From: Luminiphilus sp.
GTDB taxonomy: Bacteria; Pseudomonadota; Gammaproteobacteria; Pseudomonadales; Halieaceae
Direction: 5' to 3'
Assembly (NCBI GenBank): GCA_022425845.1
Contig: JAKMEU010000026.1
Location: forward strand, 1 to 26,239
DNA: 26,239 nt
In this document: positions 16,280 through 24,347 of the stretch, piece after piece
Layout of the letters: each line of letters opens with the position of its first letter
How positions within the stretch are numbered: the stretch's first letter is position 1
Translations under genes and position numbers: made by a program
Notes under the pieces: generated by a model
What the model was told of the DNA's origin: nothing
Seen by the model: only the letters and a program-made list of their open reading frames with translations
Database searches by the model: none

Positions 16280-17944
16280 ATGGCGCAATACGTTTACACA
16301 ATGAATCGAGTGGGTAAAATCGTCCCGCCCAAGCGCGAGATCCTGAAGGATATTTCACTGTCATTTTTCCCGGGCGCCAAAATTGGCGTACTTGGACTCA
16401 ACGGAGCCGGTAAATCCACCCTGCTCAGAATAATGGCGGGCATTGATACCGATATTCAAGGCGAAGCCAGGCCCCAACCCGATATCAACATTGGTTACCT
16501 GCCTCAGGAACCCCAGTTAAATCCTGACAAAGACGTTCGGGGTAACGTCGAGGAAGGTGTACAGGAAACCATTGACGCCCTCCAGGGGTTGGAGGCGGTA
16601 TACGCCGCCTATGCCGAACCCGACGCAGATTTTGACGAGTTGGCCAAACAGCAGGCCCGTTACGAAGATGTCATACAGGCCATGGATGCTCATAATCTGG
16701 ATACCCGCCTGGATATAGCGGCCAATGCGCTCCGGCTGCCACCCTGGGATGCAGACGTCACAACGCTATCCGGGGGCGAACGTCGACGGGTCGCTCTCTG
16801 CCGCCTGCTGCTATCCGAGCCCGACATGTTGCTGCTCGACGAACCCACCAACCACCTCGATGCGGAATCAGTTGCCTGGCTTGAGCGGTTTTTGGAGAGT
16901 TTCTCGGGAACCGTCGTTGCGATCACCCACGATCGCTATTTCCTCGACAACGCTGCGGGCTGGATTCTGGAGCTCGACAGAGGGCGAGGCATTCCCTACG
17001 AGGGAAATTATTCAAACTGGCTGGAGGCCAAGGAAACCCGTCTGGAACAGGAGCAACGAACCGAAGCTGCACACCAGAAAGCCATCAAGGCTGAGCTTGA
17101 ATGGGTTCGGGCCAATCCAAGAGGCCGACAAGCCAAAAGCAAAGCGCGACTGGCACGCTTTGACGAGCTGAACTCCCAGGAATTCCAGACGCGCAACGAG
17201 ACCAATGAAATCTATATTCCGCCGGGTCCCAGGTTAGGTGACAAGGTGATTGAGGTAAGAAACCTGCGCAAGACATTCGGGGATAGGCTGCTCTTCGACG
17301 ATGTTAGCTTCACCGTGCCCAAGGGCAGTATCGTGGGCATTATCGGCGCCAACGGTATGGGTAAATCAACCCTCTTCAAATTGCTGATGGGCATCGAAAA
17401 ACCCGATGGCGGCGACGTGGAGCTGGGAGAGACCGTGCAGCTATCTTACGTAGACCAGTCTCGCGATGACCTCGACGGTAGCAAAACCGTGTGGGAAGAA
17501 ATATCGGATGGTCTCGACGTGATGCGGATTGGAACCTACGAATTGCCATCACGCTCCTATGTCGGTCGCTTTAATTTCAAGGGCTCAGACCAACAGAAGT
17601 TCGTCAAGGATCTCTCGGGCGGCGAGCGCAATCGACTTCACCTGGCCAAGCTCCTCAAACAGGGGGGTAATGTGCTGCTGCTGGATGAACCGACCAATGA
17701 TCTCGACATCGAGACTCTCAGGGCTCTGGAGGAAGCCGTCCTCGCCTTCCCGGGTTCGGCCCTGGTCATCTCACACGACCGCTGGTTTCTCGATCGAATT
17801 GCCACCCACATTCTCGCCTACGAGGATGACGGGGGCGTGGTCTTCCACGAAGGCAATTTCAGTGAATACGAAGAGGACCGTATCGCCCGGGTAGGCAAGG
17901 AGGCAAGCACCCCCAGCCGGGTCAAACATCGCAAGTTGATGTGA
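16280..17944 (+). CDS. ettA: EttA, energy-dependent translational throttle ABC-F protein
   Basis: A soluble ABC-F ATPase of 554 aa that binds the ribosomal E site and gates the first steps of elongation according to ATP/ADP status. Both nucleotide-binding domains are complete: Walker A GLNGAGKST (39-47), signature LSGGERRRVALCR and Walker B LLLDEPTNHLD; then GANGMGKST (356-364), LSGGERNRLHLAK and LLLDEPTNDLD. The interdomain linker is in the expected place. The opening MAQYVYTMNRVGKIVPPKRE is the family's standard N-terminus, so ATG 16280 is preferred to an in-frame GTG at 16271; AAGG about 8 bases upstream supports this. It is a housekeeping gene divergent from the receptor and convergent with radA. 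Confidence 0.97.
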   Translation: MAQYVYTMNRVGKIVPPKREILKDISLSFFPGAKIGVLGLNGAGKSTLLRIMAGIDTDIQGEARPQPDINIGYLPQEPQLNPDKDVRGNVEEGVQETIDALQGLEAVYAAYAEPDADFDELAKQQARYEDVIQAMDAHNLDTRLDIAANALRLPPWDADVTTLSGGERRRVALCRLLLSEPDMLLLDEPTNHLDAESVAWLERFLESFSGTVVAITHDRYFLDNAAGWILELDRGRGIPYEGNYSNWLEAKETRLEQEQRTEAAHQKAIKAELEWVRANPRGRQAKSKARLARFDELNSQEFQTRNETNEIYIPPGPRLGDKVIEVRNLRKTFGDRLLFDDVSFTVPKGSIVGIIGANGMGKSTLFKLLMGIEKPDGGDVELGETVQLSYVDQSRDDLDGSKTVWEEISDGLDVMRIGTYELPSRSYVGRFNFKGSDQQKFVKDLSGGERNRLHLAKLLKQGGNVLLLDEPTNDLDIETLRALEEAVLAFPGSALVISHDRWFLDRIATHILAYEDDGGVVFHEGNFSEYEEDRIARVGKEASTPSRVKHRKLM

Positions 17945-17989
17945 AAAACCTTACCGCTAAACCCTGAACGATTGGCCTCACCGGCGCTC

Positions 17990-19363
17990 CTAGACCAGGG
18001 CCTCCAGCGCCTCGGAAAGCCGACCCACGCCAATGACCTCAAGCCCTTCGATGGATTGTTTGGGCACATTTCCGCGGGGCACGATAGCCCGCCTGAAACC
18101 GTGTTTGGCCGCCTCACCCAGCCGTTCCTGACCGCTGGGTACGGGGCGGATCTCCCCGGAGAGCCCCACCTCGCCAAACACCACCAGATCTTTCTGTAAA
18201 ACCCGATTTCTCAGGCTCGATACCACCGCCACCAGCAGCGCCAGGTCAGCGCTGGTCTCTGTGACCCGAACTCCACCGACAACATTGGCAAATACGTCCT
18301 GATCTCCCACCATAATGCCACCGTGCCGGTGCAGAACCGCGAGCAACATGGCAAGACGATTCTGTTCAAACCCCACCGCAACGCGTCTGGGGTTACCCAG
18401 TGAGCTATCATCCACAAGCGCCTGAATTTCCACCAATAAAGGTCGGGTACCCTCCCACACCACCATAACGGTGGTCCCGGGGGCCGGGTCTTCAGCCCGA
18501 TCGAGAAAAATGGCTGAGGGGTTTTTCACCTCGCGCATACCCTTGTCGGTCATGGCAAAGACGCCCAGCTCGTTCACCGCACCAAAGCGATTTTTACTGC
18601 TGCGGAGCGTCCTGAAACGTGAGTCTTGATCCCCCTCAAGCAGGATCGAGCAGTCGATCATGTGCTCCAGCACTTTGGGGCCTGCCAGACTACCCTCTTT
18701 GGTGACATGCCCTACCAGGATCAAAACGGTTCCCGACTGCTTGGCGTAACGTGTGAGCTGGGCCGCGCAATCCCGTACCTGAGATACGCTGCCGGGTGCC
18801 GAGGCAATGCCCTCGGAGTGCATGACCTGAATCGAATCAACAACCAGCACACGGGGCCGGTGCTCTTCCGCAGCCGCGATGATGGCATCCACCTCGGTTT
18901 CAGCCATTAACTGCAATGCGTCAACGGGCAAATCCAGTCGGTCAGCCCGCATGGCCACCTGCTGTGGACTCTCCTCACCTGTTACATACAGGGCCGGTCC
19001 GACAGATGCCAGATGACATAGTGCCTGCAACAGGAGCGTGCTCTTTCCGGCCCCCGGATGCCCACCGATCAGGATCGCAGATCCTGGCACCAACCCGCCC
19101 CCCAGCACTCGGTCGAGCTCTGAGAAGCCGCTCGCAAAACGGGGCACCTGAACGAGATCAATATCCTTGAGGACCCGAACTTCAGCACGGGAGCCCGCAT
19201 AGCCCTCACGGCTGCCCCGGCGCCCACTGCGTGAGCTGGCGGCGGGCCCCAGACGGATTTCTGTCACCGTGTTCCAGGCCGAACACTCTGTACATTGCCC
19301 CTGCCACTTACCATAGTCAGCACCGCAGTCATTGCACACAAATGCGGTTTTTGATTTTGCCAT
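17990..19363 (-). CDS. radA: RadA, DNA repair/branch-migration ATPase
   Basis: A 457-aa RecA-like protein acting in recombination intermediate processing and repair. It carries the N-terminal four-cysteine zinc finger (C10, C13, C24, C27), Walker A GGHPGAGKST (100-109), the RadA-specific KNRFG motif (257-261), and a C-terminal Lon-protease-like domain (from about residue 290, with ALLVAVVSSLRNRVLQKDLV and FGEVGLSGEIRPV). Length and order are standard. It is convergent with ettA (45-base gap, no clear terminator seen) and divergent from the DnaT-domain gene, with 94 bases between. Confidence 0.97.
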   Translation of the reverse strand: MAKSKTAFVCNDCGADYGKWQGQCTECSAWNTVTEIRLGPAASSRSGRRGSREGYAGSRAEVRVLKDIDLVQVPRFASGFSELDRVLGGGLVPGSAILIGGHPGAGKSTLLLQALCHLASVGPALYVTGEESPQQVAMRADRLDLPVDALQLMAETEVDAIIAAAEEHRPRVLVVDSIQVMHSEGIASAPGSVSQVRDCAAQLTRYAKQSGTVLILVGHVTKEGSLAGPKVLEHMIDCSILLEGDQDSRFRTLRSSKNRFGAVNELGVFAMTDKGMREVKNPSAIFLDRAEDPAPGTTVMVVWEGTRPLLVEIQALVDDSSLGNPRRVAVGFEQNRLAMLLAVLHRHGGIMVGDQDVFANVVGGVRVTETSADLALLVAVVSSLRNRVLQKDLVVFGEVGLSGEIRPVPSGQERLGEAAKHGFRRAIVPRGNVPKQSIEGLEVIGVGRLSEALEALV

Positions 19364-19457
19364 GGGCGATTCCAGAATAAAGATTGGCCGCAGGGAGGTG
19401 CACGAGCAGCCCCCGCAGCGTTATGCTAACAGGCCCAGTGTATAGAACCGCTATCCC

Positions 19458-20528
19458 ATGCCGCCAGCTTCACTTGTTCCCGACCGTCAATTGACGTTCT
19501 CCCCCGACCTGGCGGCGACGATCGGGTTGGAGGAAGCCATTCTATTACAGGGGCTGGGCAATGTTTTAGCTGGCAGGGCCGTGGAAGGGCAGCATGTCAT
19601 GCTCTCGGACCTGGCAAAGGTGTTCCCCTTTTGGCGACGCCATCAAATTGAAGACCTGCTCCAGCGTCTGGCTGGATTGGGCATTATCGAAGTTAGCACC
19701 ACAAAAGATCCCGGTACCCTTCGCATTGCCGCGGCAGGGGCCACCACCACTCGTGAACCGCCACCACAAACCAGAAACCAACAGGGACAGCCACCGTGGC
19801 AACCCTCGGAAGAACTGTTGGACCTGCTTCACCTGAACCACGGCATTGATCGGGGATTTGCCCTGGCGGAACTTCAAGGGTTCACGGTGACCGATAACCG
19901 CTCCCAGGCTGAGCGTCGTTTTCGTCAGCATGTCCTCGCAGCCTGGCGACGCAGCCAACAGAACCATGCAGCCTTCGATATCAAGGCGCCCCCCGCATTT
20001 GACCAGGACTGGGTACCCAGTGAGGATGCACTGGACATCATGAGCGCCAGCGGTGTCGACAGCGAGTTTATTGATTCGGTGCGACCCGAATTCATTCTCT
20101 ACTGGCGCGAACGGGGCGGACCGCCACGCGAAGTCAACAGCAAATTTATCGGCTGGGTACGCCAGCGCTGGGTACGTTTTCAGGCGGGCCTGGGGCACAG
20201 CCCCGAGCCACAACCCATGTCGGCCAGCTGGCAGCCCAGTGAACAGGTTTACGAGGTGCTTTCGATGTCGGGTATTGACCGCGCCTATGCTGAGGACCGT
20301 CTCGGGGAGTTCCGTGTCTTTTGGTGCGACTCCGGAGACCTGCAAACCTCCTGGAACAGTAAATTCCTGCAGCACGTAAAGCATCAGTGGCGCTGGGAGC
20401 AGGGCCAGTCAAAAAAACAGGGCACTCAACATGGCGGAGAGCAAGGACGTGGGCAGTCTGGCGGAGAACATCGTACAAGGGACCGCTCCCTTGCCGATGA
20501 CCTCAGCGACACCAGCTGGGCCAACTGA
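19458..20528 (+). CDS. Replication protein with three tandem DnaT-like ssDNA-binding domains (DopC candidate)
   Basis: A 356-aa protein whose N-terminal ~90 residues (LTFSPDLAATIGLEEAILLQ, then VFPFWRRHQIEDLLQRLAGL) look like a phage-replication-type winged helix. Three copies of the DnaT C-terminal domain follow: residues 113-165 (PWQPSEELLDLL...), 184-239 (DWVPSEDALDIM...) and 257-315 (SWQPSEQVYEVL...). Copies 2 and 3 share a W-x-P-S-E opening, an F-x-x-[YF]-W strand and a closing N-S-K-F...W. E. coli DnaT has one such domain. The tail (318-356) is rich in Q, G, E and R. The next gene is lambda-P-like and dnaB follows convergently, so a role in loading DnaB is likely. This fits the proposed domesticated phage pair DopC/DopE (derived from lambda O and P) as I recall it. 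The ATG has no Shine-Dalgarno, so the start is uncertain. Confidence 0.85.
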   Translation: MPPASLVPDRQLTFSPDLAATIGLEEAILLQGLGNVLAGRAVEGQHVMLSDLAKVFPFWRRHQIEDLLQRLAGLGIIEVSTTKDPGTLRIAAAGATTTREPPPQTRNQQGQPPWQPSEELLDLLHLNHGIDRGFALAELQGFTVTDNRSQAERRFRQHVLAAWRRSQQNHAAFDIKAPPAFDQDWVPSEDALDIMSASGVDSEFIDSVRPEFILYWRERGGPPREVNSKFIGWVRQRWVRFQAGLGHSPEPQPMSASWQPSEQVYEVLSMSGIDRAYAEDRLGEFRVFWCDSGDLQTSWNSKFLQHVKHQWRWEQGQSKKQGTQHGGEQGRGQSGGEHRTRDRSLADDLSDTSWAN

Positions 20529-21102
20529 CAGTCAGCATCGCGACGAACTCGCCGATACCCTCAATCAGGTGTTCGCGCTGTTCAGGTTGAATTATCACAA
20601 CCAGTTCTACGCCGCGTACGCCGATACCACACAGCTTAACCAGATCAAGCGACTGTGGCTGGATGCCCTGTCGGGCTTTACTCCAGAGACGATCCTGTCA
20701 GGTGCCAAACGCGCCATTGAAGACAGCGAGTATCTCCCCAGCCTGAAACGCATGCTCGACTGCTGTCGCAATGCGCTGGATCGTATCGGCATCCCGGACA
20801 GTCGAGCTGCTTTTCTGGAAGCCTGTGAAAAACCGTCTCCCAAACTGGAACAGGCCTGGTCCCACCCGGTGGTTTACCTTGCAGGCAGGGACAGCGACTG
20901 GTTTTTTCTGGCCAACAATCCCGAGCGCATAACCTTCCCCGTCTTTCAAGGCCACTACAGCCGCTGGGTAGATCGGGTCAGTCGCGGTGACCACATCGAG
21001 CTGCCATCGCGACCCGAACTCCCGGAGCCAGAGCCTGCCGTCATGGACAAAGCCCAGCGTCAGGAAGCGTTACGGAAACTGCGATCCGATCTGGATCTCT
21101 GA
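20431..21102 (+). CDS. Lambda P-like replicative helicase loader (DopE candidate)
   Basis: A 223-aa protein with the look of phage replication protein P (PF06992 type; lambda P is 233 aa), which captures DnaB and delivers it to an origin. Recognisable segments are NQVFALFRLNYHNQFYAAY near residue 45, the LWLDALSGFTPETILSGAKR block, SLKRMLDCCRNALDRIG, and a C-terminal QRQEALRKLRSDLDL. No ATPase motifs are present, as expected for P rather than DnaC. It overlaps the upstream gene by 98 bases in another frame; ATG 20431 has AGGG 8 bases upstream, while ATG 20497 would shorten the overlap to 32 bases but lacks a well-spaced Shine-Dalgarno. It ends 103 bases from the convergent dnaB stop. No phage structural, integrase or lysis genes are nearby, so this is a domesticated chromosomal copy rather than a prophage fragment (inference). 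Confidence 0.83.
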   Translation: MAESKDVGSLAENIVQGTAPLPMTSATPAGPTDSQHRDELADTLNQVFALFRLNYHNQFYAAYADTTQLNQIKRLWLDALSGFTPETILSGAKRAIEDSEYLPSLKRMLDCCRNALDRIGIPDSRAAFLEACEKPSPKLEQAWSHPVVYLAGRDSDWFFLANNPERITFPVFQGHYSRWVDRVSRGDHIELPSRPELPEPEPAVMDKAQRQEALRKLRSDLDL

Positions 21103-21205
21103 GCAGCCGGGATCTCCCCAGGGAACAATAGCGCAACGCAGGCCAACAACTGGGTTATCGCCCCACTTGAGGGAATACTGACGACGGTTGCACAGACTCA
21201 GAAGG

Positions 21206-22606
21206 TCAGGCGTACCCGCTGTAATCGCCACGGGCCAGATTTTCAAACCGCGTGAATTCGCCCTGGAATGCCAGCCTGCAGGTGCCGATGGGGCCATTAC
21301 GCTGTTTGCCAATGATGATCTCTGCCGTGCCCTTATCCAGTGAATCCTCGTGATAAACCTCGTCACGGTAGATAAACATGATCACGTCCGCATCCTGCTC
21401 AATCGCCCCTGATTCGCGAAGATCAGAGTTGACAGGGCGTTTATTGGGTCGCTGCTCCAGAGCACGATTGAGCTGGGACAACGCCACCATGGGGCAGCCG
21501 AATTCCTTGGCGATGGCTTTCAGGCTGCGGGAAATTTCCGAAATTTCCGCCGTACGCCCCTCATTCGATCCAGCGACGCGCATCAATTGCAGATAGTCCA
21601 CCATAATCATGCCCAACTTGCCGTGCTCTCGCGCCACCCTGCGGGCGCGTGAGCGCACCTCAGTGGGTGTCAGCGCAGGGGTATCGTCAATAAAGATTCG
21701 CGCCTCCTTGAGCTTGGCCATGGCCGCTGACAGCTTGGGCCAGTCGTCCTGCTCCAGTTTTCCATTACGAACACGGGTCTGATCGATTTTACCGAGGGAG
21801 GACATCATCCTGATGACAAGCTGTTCAGCGGGCATTTCCATTGAGAACACCAGGATCGGCTTCTCAGTATGACCCGCTGCATTCTCAACAAGATTCATGG
21901 CAAATGATGTTTTGCCCATCGACGGACGCCCTGCGACGATGACCAGATCAGAGTCCTGCAACCCCGACGTCATACGATCCAGGTCGATGAAGCCGGTAGT
22001 AAGGCCGGTGATATCACCCCCGCTCTGGAACAACTCCTCAATGCGCTCGAGAGCACCCTGGAGTAGCGGCTCCATAGCCCGGGCCCCGCCGGTTTTGGGG
22101 CCCTCCTCTGAAATTTGCATGATGCGGCGTTCAGCCTCATCCAGCAGTTCCTCAGCTGTGCGCCCCTCGGGATGAAAACCTGTCGTGGCAATGTCCTGCG
22201 CCGCTCCAATCAACTTCCTGAGTACGGCACGCTCGTGCACTGCTTTTGCGTACGCCCGGATGTTTGCAGCGGTTGGTGTTGTCTCCGCCAGTTCCGCAAG
22301 GTAGGTATGCCCCCCCGCCGCCTCAAGCTCACCCGTGGCCAATAAACGATCGGCCACTGTAATGACGTCTACCGGCTGACCCAGGTCAACCAATTTGGCT
22401 ATTTGACGAAAAATGGCGCGATGTTCTGGGCGGTAGAAATCCTCAGCGGCTACCAGTTCGGCAATCGCGTCCCAGCCATCAGGGGACAGCAACAGCCCTC
22501 CAATAACCGACCGCTCGGCTTCAATGGACTGGGGCTGCATACGGATACGCTCCAGATCAGCATCAGTCACCGGGAGCGAGTAAGGAGGAGATGTTGGTTG
22601 GTTCAT
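21206..22606 (-). CDS. dnaB: DnaB, replicative DNA helicase
   Basis: The hexameric 5'-3' helicase of the replication fork, 466 aa. The N-terminal DnaB domain opens with PQSIEAERSVIGGLLLSPDG; the RecA-like helicase domain has Walker A GRPSMGKTS (226-234), FSMEMPAEQLVIRMMSSLG, DYLQLM, and the arginine-finger-region segment NRALEQRPNKRPVNSDLRES. The end, EFTRFENLARGDYSGYA, is usual for the family. No intein is present. The gene follows rplI by 119 bases containing two hairpins, and faces the helicase-loader-like gene. Shine-Dalgarno is weak. Confidence 0.98.
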   Translation of the reverse strand: MNQPTSPPYSLPVTDADLERIRMQPQSIEAERSVIGGLLLSPDGWDAIAELVAAEDFYRPEHRAIFRQIAKLVDLGQPVDVITVADRLLATGELEAAGGHTYLAELAETTPTAANIRAYAKAVHERAVLRKLIGAAQDIATTGFHPEGRTAEELLDEAERRIMQISEEGPKTGGARAMEPLLQGALERIEELFQSGGDITGLTTGFIDLDRMTSGLQDSDLVIVAGRPSMGKTSFAMNLVENAAGHTEKPILVFSMEMPAEQLVIRMMSSLGKIDQTRVRNGKLEQDDWPKLSAAMAKLKEARIFIDDTPALTPTEVRSRARRVAREHGKLGMIMVDYLQLMRVAGSNEGRTAEISEISRSLKAIAKEFGCPMVALSQLNRALEQRPNKRPVNSDLRESGAIEQDADVIMFIYRDEVYHEDSLDKGTAEIIIGKQRNGPIGTCRLAFQGEFTRFENLARGDYSGYA

Positions 22607-22649
22607 GGGCAGCTATTTGACGTTCGGCCGCCCAGCATAACCCAAGGAT

Positions 22650-22683
22650 GGCTCCCCGTGCCCAATGGAATACGGGGAGTGCC
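22650..22683. repeat. Long inverted repeat in the dnaB leader
   Basis: CTCCCCGT (22652-22659) and ACGGGGAG (22672-22679) form a perfect 8-bp stem around a 12-base loop, and flanking GGC/GCC extends the pairing with one bulge. It lies about 45 bases upstream of the dnaB ATG. Neither strand has a T-tract after it, so it is not a standard intrinsic terminator; it may be an mRNA structure or a protein-binding site. Confidence 0.55.
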
Positions 22684-22685
22684 CC

Positions 22686-22715
22686 AAAAACAGGCAAACA
22701 GGCTGTTTGGCAGCC
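22686..22715 (-). terminator. Possible weak terminator of the rpsF-rplI operon
   Basis: On the minus strand, just past the rplI stop, GGCTG-CCAAA-CAGCC forms a hairpin followed by TGTTTGCCTGTTTTT. An overlapping 15-base palindrome (CAAACAG-C-CTGTTTG, 22695-22709) offers an alternative fold nearer the T-run. The T-tract is interrupted, so termination may be partial, allowing some transcription into dnaB. Confidence 0.45.
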
Positions 22716-22725
22716 AGACTAGGCG

Positions 22726-23175
22726 TCAGGCCGCTACGACAGAGACCGCGATACTGGTCGCCACATTGCCATGAAGCTGCAACATGACTTCGTACTCGCC
22801 CAGTTCACGGATAACACCCTCGGGCAAACGCACTTCAGATTTGTCGATTTCAACGCCTGCAGCGGTGATCGCCTCCGAAATATCACGGGTGCCTACCGAA
22901 CCAAACAGCTTTCCTTCCTCGCCAGCTGTTGCCTCAATGGAAACGCCGGCCAACTCGACAACGGCCGCCGCACGCTGCTCTGCCGCTGAAAGGGCCGCTT
23001 GTGCCGCTGCCTCGAGCTCCGCACGGCGTGCCTCAAACTTCGCTACGTTGTCCTCCGTCGCCGGGACCGCCTTGCCCTGCGGAATCAGGAAATTTCGTCC
23101 ATAACCCGACTTCACATCGACCTTGTCACCCAGACTCCCGAGGTTGCCCACGTTCTCCAGCAAAATCACTTCCAT
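22726..23175 (-). CDS. rplI: Ribosomal protein L9
   Basis: A large-subunit ribosomal protein of 149 aa. The N-terminal RNA-binding domain is canonical (MEVILLENVGNLGSLGDKVD, then GYGRNFLIPQGKAVPAT), joined by the long alanine/glutamate-rich helix (FEARRAELEAAAQAALSAAE) to the C-terminal domain ending VATSIAVSVVAA. ATG 23175 is chosen because it gives the standard N-terminus and has AGGA 8 bases upstream; an in-frame TTG two codons earlier is ignored. It lies 56 bases after the DUF2232 gene, in the conserved order rpsF-rpsR-DUF2232-rplI-dnaB. Confidence 0.98.
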   Translation of the reverse strand: MEVILLENVGNLGSLGDKVDVKSGYGRNFLIPQGKAVPATEDNVAKFEARRAELEAAAQAALSAAEQRAAAVVELAGVSIEATAGEEGKLFGSVGTRDISEAITAAGVEIDKSEVRLPEGVIRELGEYEVMLQLHGNVATSIAVSVVAA

Positions 23176-23231
23176 CGTCAATTCCTCACGGTCGGTCGCT
23201 GCCGACGTCTTACCCTAAAAATCCAGAAGCC

Positions 23232-24104
23232 TCAGGCTTCGCTGTCCGTCGATTCAGCAAACCATCGACGCCTAAAATCCAACAGGGCATCAGCCATGAC
23301 CAAGCCCATCAACAACCCCTTGGCGGGATCGAAAAACAACCACATGACATAGAACAATACGAGGCTGCCACTACCTCGATGGGTCTTCGCTACCCAGGCA
23401 TGAGCCAGGGCAAAACCCACAAACATCAGGGGCACGGCCCAAACCAATGCCCAGCCGCTAATCCAGGGGGCCTGCAGCCAGATAACGACCGCGACACACC
23501 CTATACCCAGCGTTGCCCCCGCAGGCAGTCGCAGCCTGTGAAACTCTGCCTTAAACCCGCCCGGGTTGTACAAGAGCGCCTGCCAGTACCGCGCCAGAAG
23601 CAAACTCAACACTGCCGTTACCGCATTGCCGGCAGCCAAAATACCAGCCACCTGGCTTGGCGTAGGACGGTCGAGTGTTAACACCTCGCCACCCTCTGCC
23701 AGACTGGCCTCGAGATTTCCGATTAACTCGGAAAAAATCAAAACCAGTTGTTCCAGAAACTCGCCGCTAAACAGCAACAAGCTGGCTCCACCGGCCGCAC
23801 CCAGCACCACACTCGCCAATACCGCCATGGCGAGGCTCACGGTTACGCGCAGGACCACCGCCAGAGAAAAGGTCCCCAGTAGCAGGACCACACTGCCGAT
23901 GTCTCCACTCATCCAGGCGGCCAACCCGGCAGGCAAAAGTGCCCAGAACACCAGCCAGCCACCATCACCAATTCCTTTGCGCAGGGTGACCAGCGCCACC
24001 GCAGCAGCACTCAGCCAACCAAAGAGCAAGCTGCCGGCACCCAGCACAGCGACCGCCAGCGCTTGCCAGCGACCGCGCATGATGAACTCAGCGAGGCCGC
24101 GCAT
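23232..24104 (-). CDS. DUF2232 (YybS-like) multi-pass membrane protein
   Basis: An inner-membrane protein of 290 aa with roughly eight hydrophobic segments, beginning about residue 14 (LAVAVLGAGSLLFGWLSAAA) and ending with a segment near LVLFYVMWLFFDPAKGLLMG, then a short basic/acidic cytoplasmic tail. Position between rpsR and rplI and overall layout identify it as the DUF2232 protein found at this spot in Pseudomonas and many other gammaproteobacteria. Its biochemical role is unknown. The start at 24104 is 12 bases after rpsR; an internal ATG eight codons later is an alternative. Confidence 0.85.
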   Translation of the reverse strand: MRGLAEFIMRGRWQALAVAVLGAGSLLFGWLSAAAVALVTLRKGIGDGGWLVFWALLPAGLAAWMSGDIGSVVLLLGTFSLAVVLRVTVSLAMAVLASVVLGAAGGASLLLFSGEFLEQLVLIFSELIGNLEASLAEGGEVLTLDRPTPSQVAGILAAGNAVTAVLSLLLARYWQALLYNPGGFKAEFHRLRLPAGATLGIGCVAVVIWLQAPWISGWALVWAVPLMFVGFALAHAWVAKTHRGSGSLVLFYVMWLFFDPAKGLLMGLVMADALLDFRRRWFAESTDSEA

Positions 24105-24116
24105 CAGATCACCGCT

Positions 24117-24344
24117 TTACTGGTGGGAATCGGTGTAGGGCAGCAACGCCAAAAATCGCGCCCGCTTAACCGCGGTAGCGAGCTGACGCTGATACTTTGC
24201 CTTGGTACCCGTAATCCTACTGGGCACAATTTTCCCGGTTTCGGTGATGTACTGCTTCAGGGTGTCGAGATCCTTGTAATCGATCTCCTTGATGCCCTCA
24301 GCAGTAAATTTGCAAAACTTTCGTCGACGAAAAAAACGAGACAT
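24117..24344 (-). CDS. rpsR: Ribosomal protein S18
   Basis: A small-subunit ribosomal protein of 75 aa that pairs with S6 on 16S rRNA. The sequence is typical throughout: MSRFFRRRKFCKFT at the start, IDYKDLDTLKQYITETGKIV in the middle, and RQLATAVKRARFLALLPY near the end. It starts 3 bases after the rpsF stop and is co-transcribed with it. With S6 it may bind the rpsF leader (see the hairpin at 24819-24847). Confidence 0.98.
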   Translation of the reverse strand: MSRFFRRRKFCKFTAEGIKEIDYKDLDTLKQYITETGKIVPSRITGTKAKYQRQLATAVKRARFLALLPYTDSHQ

Positions 24345-24347
24345 GGC

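Noticed and set aside
19458..21102. Prophage remnant
   Set aside because: The lambda P-like gene is phage-derived in family, but no integrase, structural, lysis or attachment-site sequence is present and the flanks are housekeeping genes.
22929..23681. A 250-aa plus-strand frame rich in proline and serine
   Set aside because: It is antisense to rplI and the DUF2232 gene, both in a conserved operon order.
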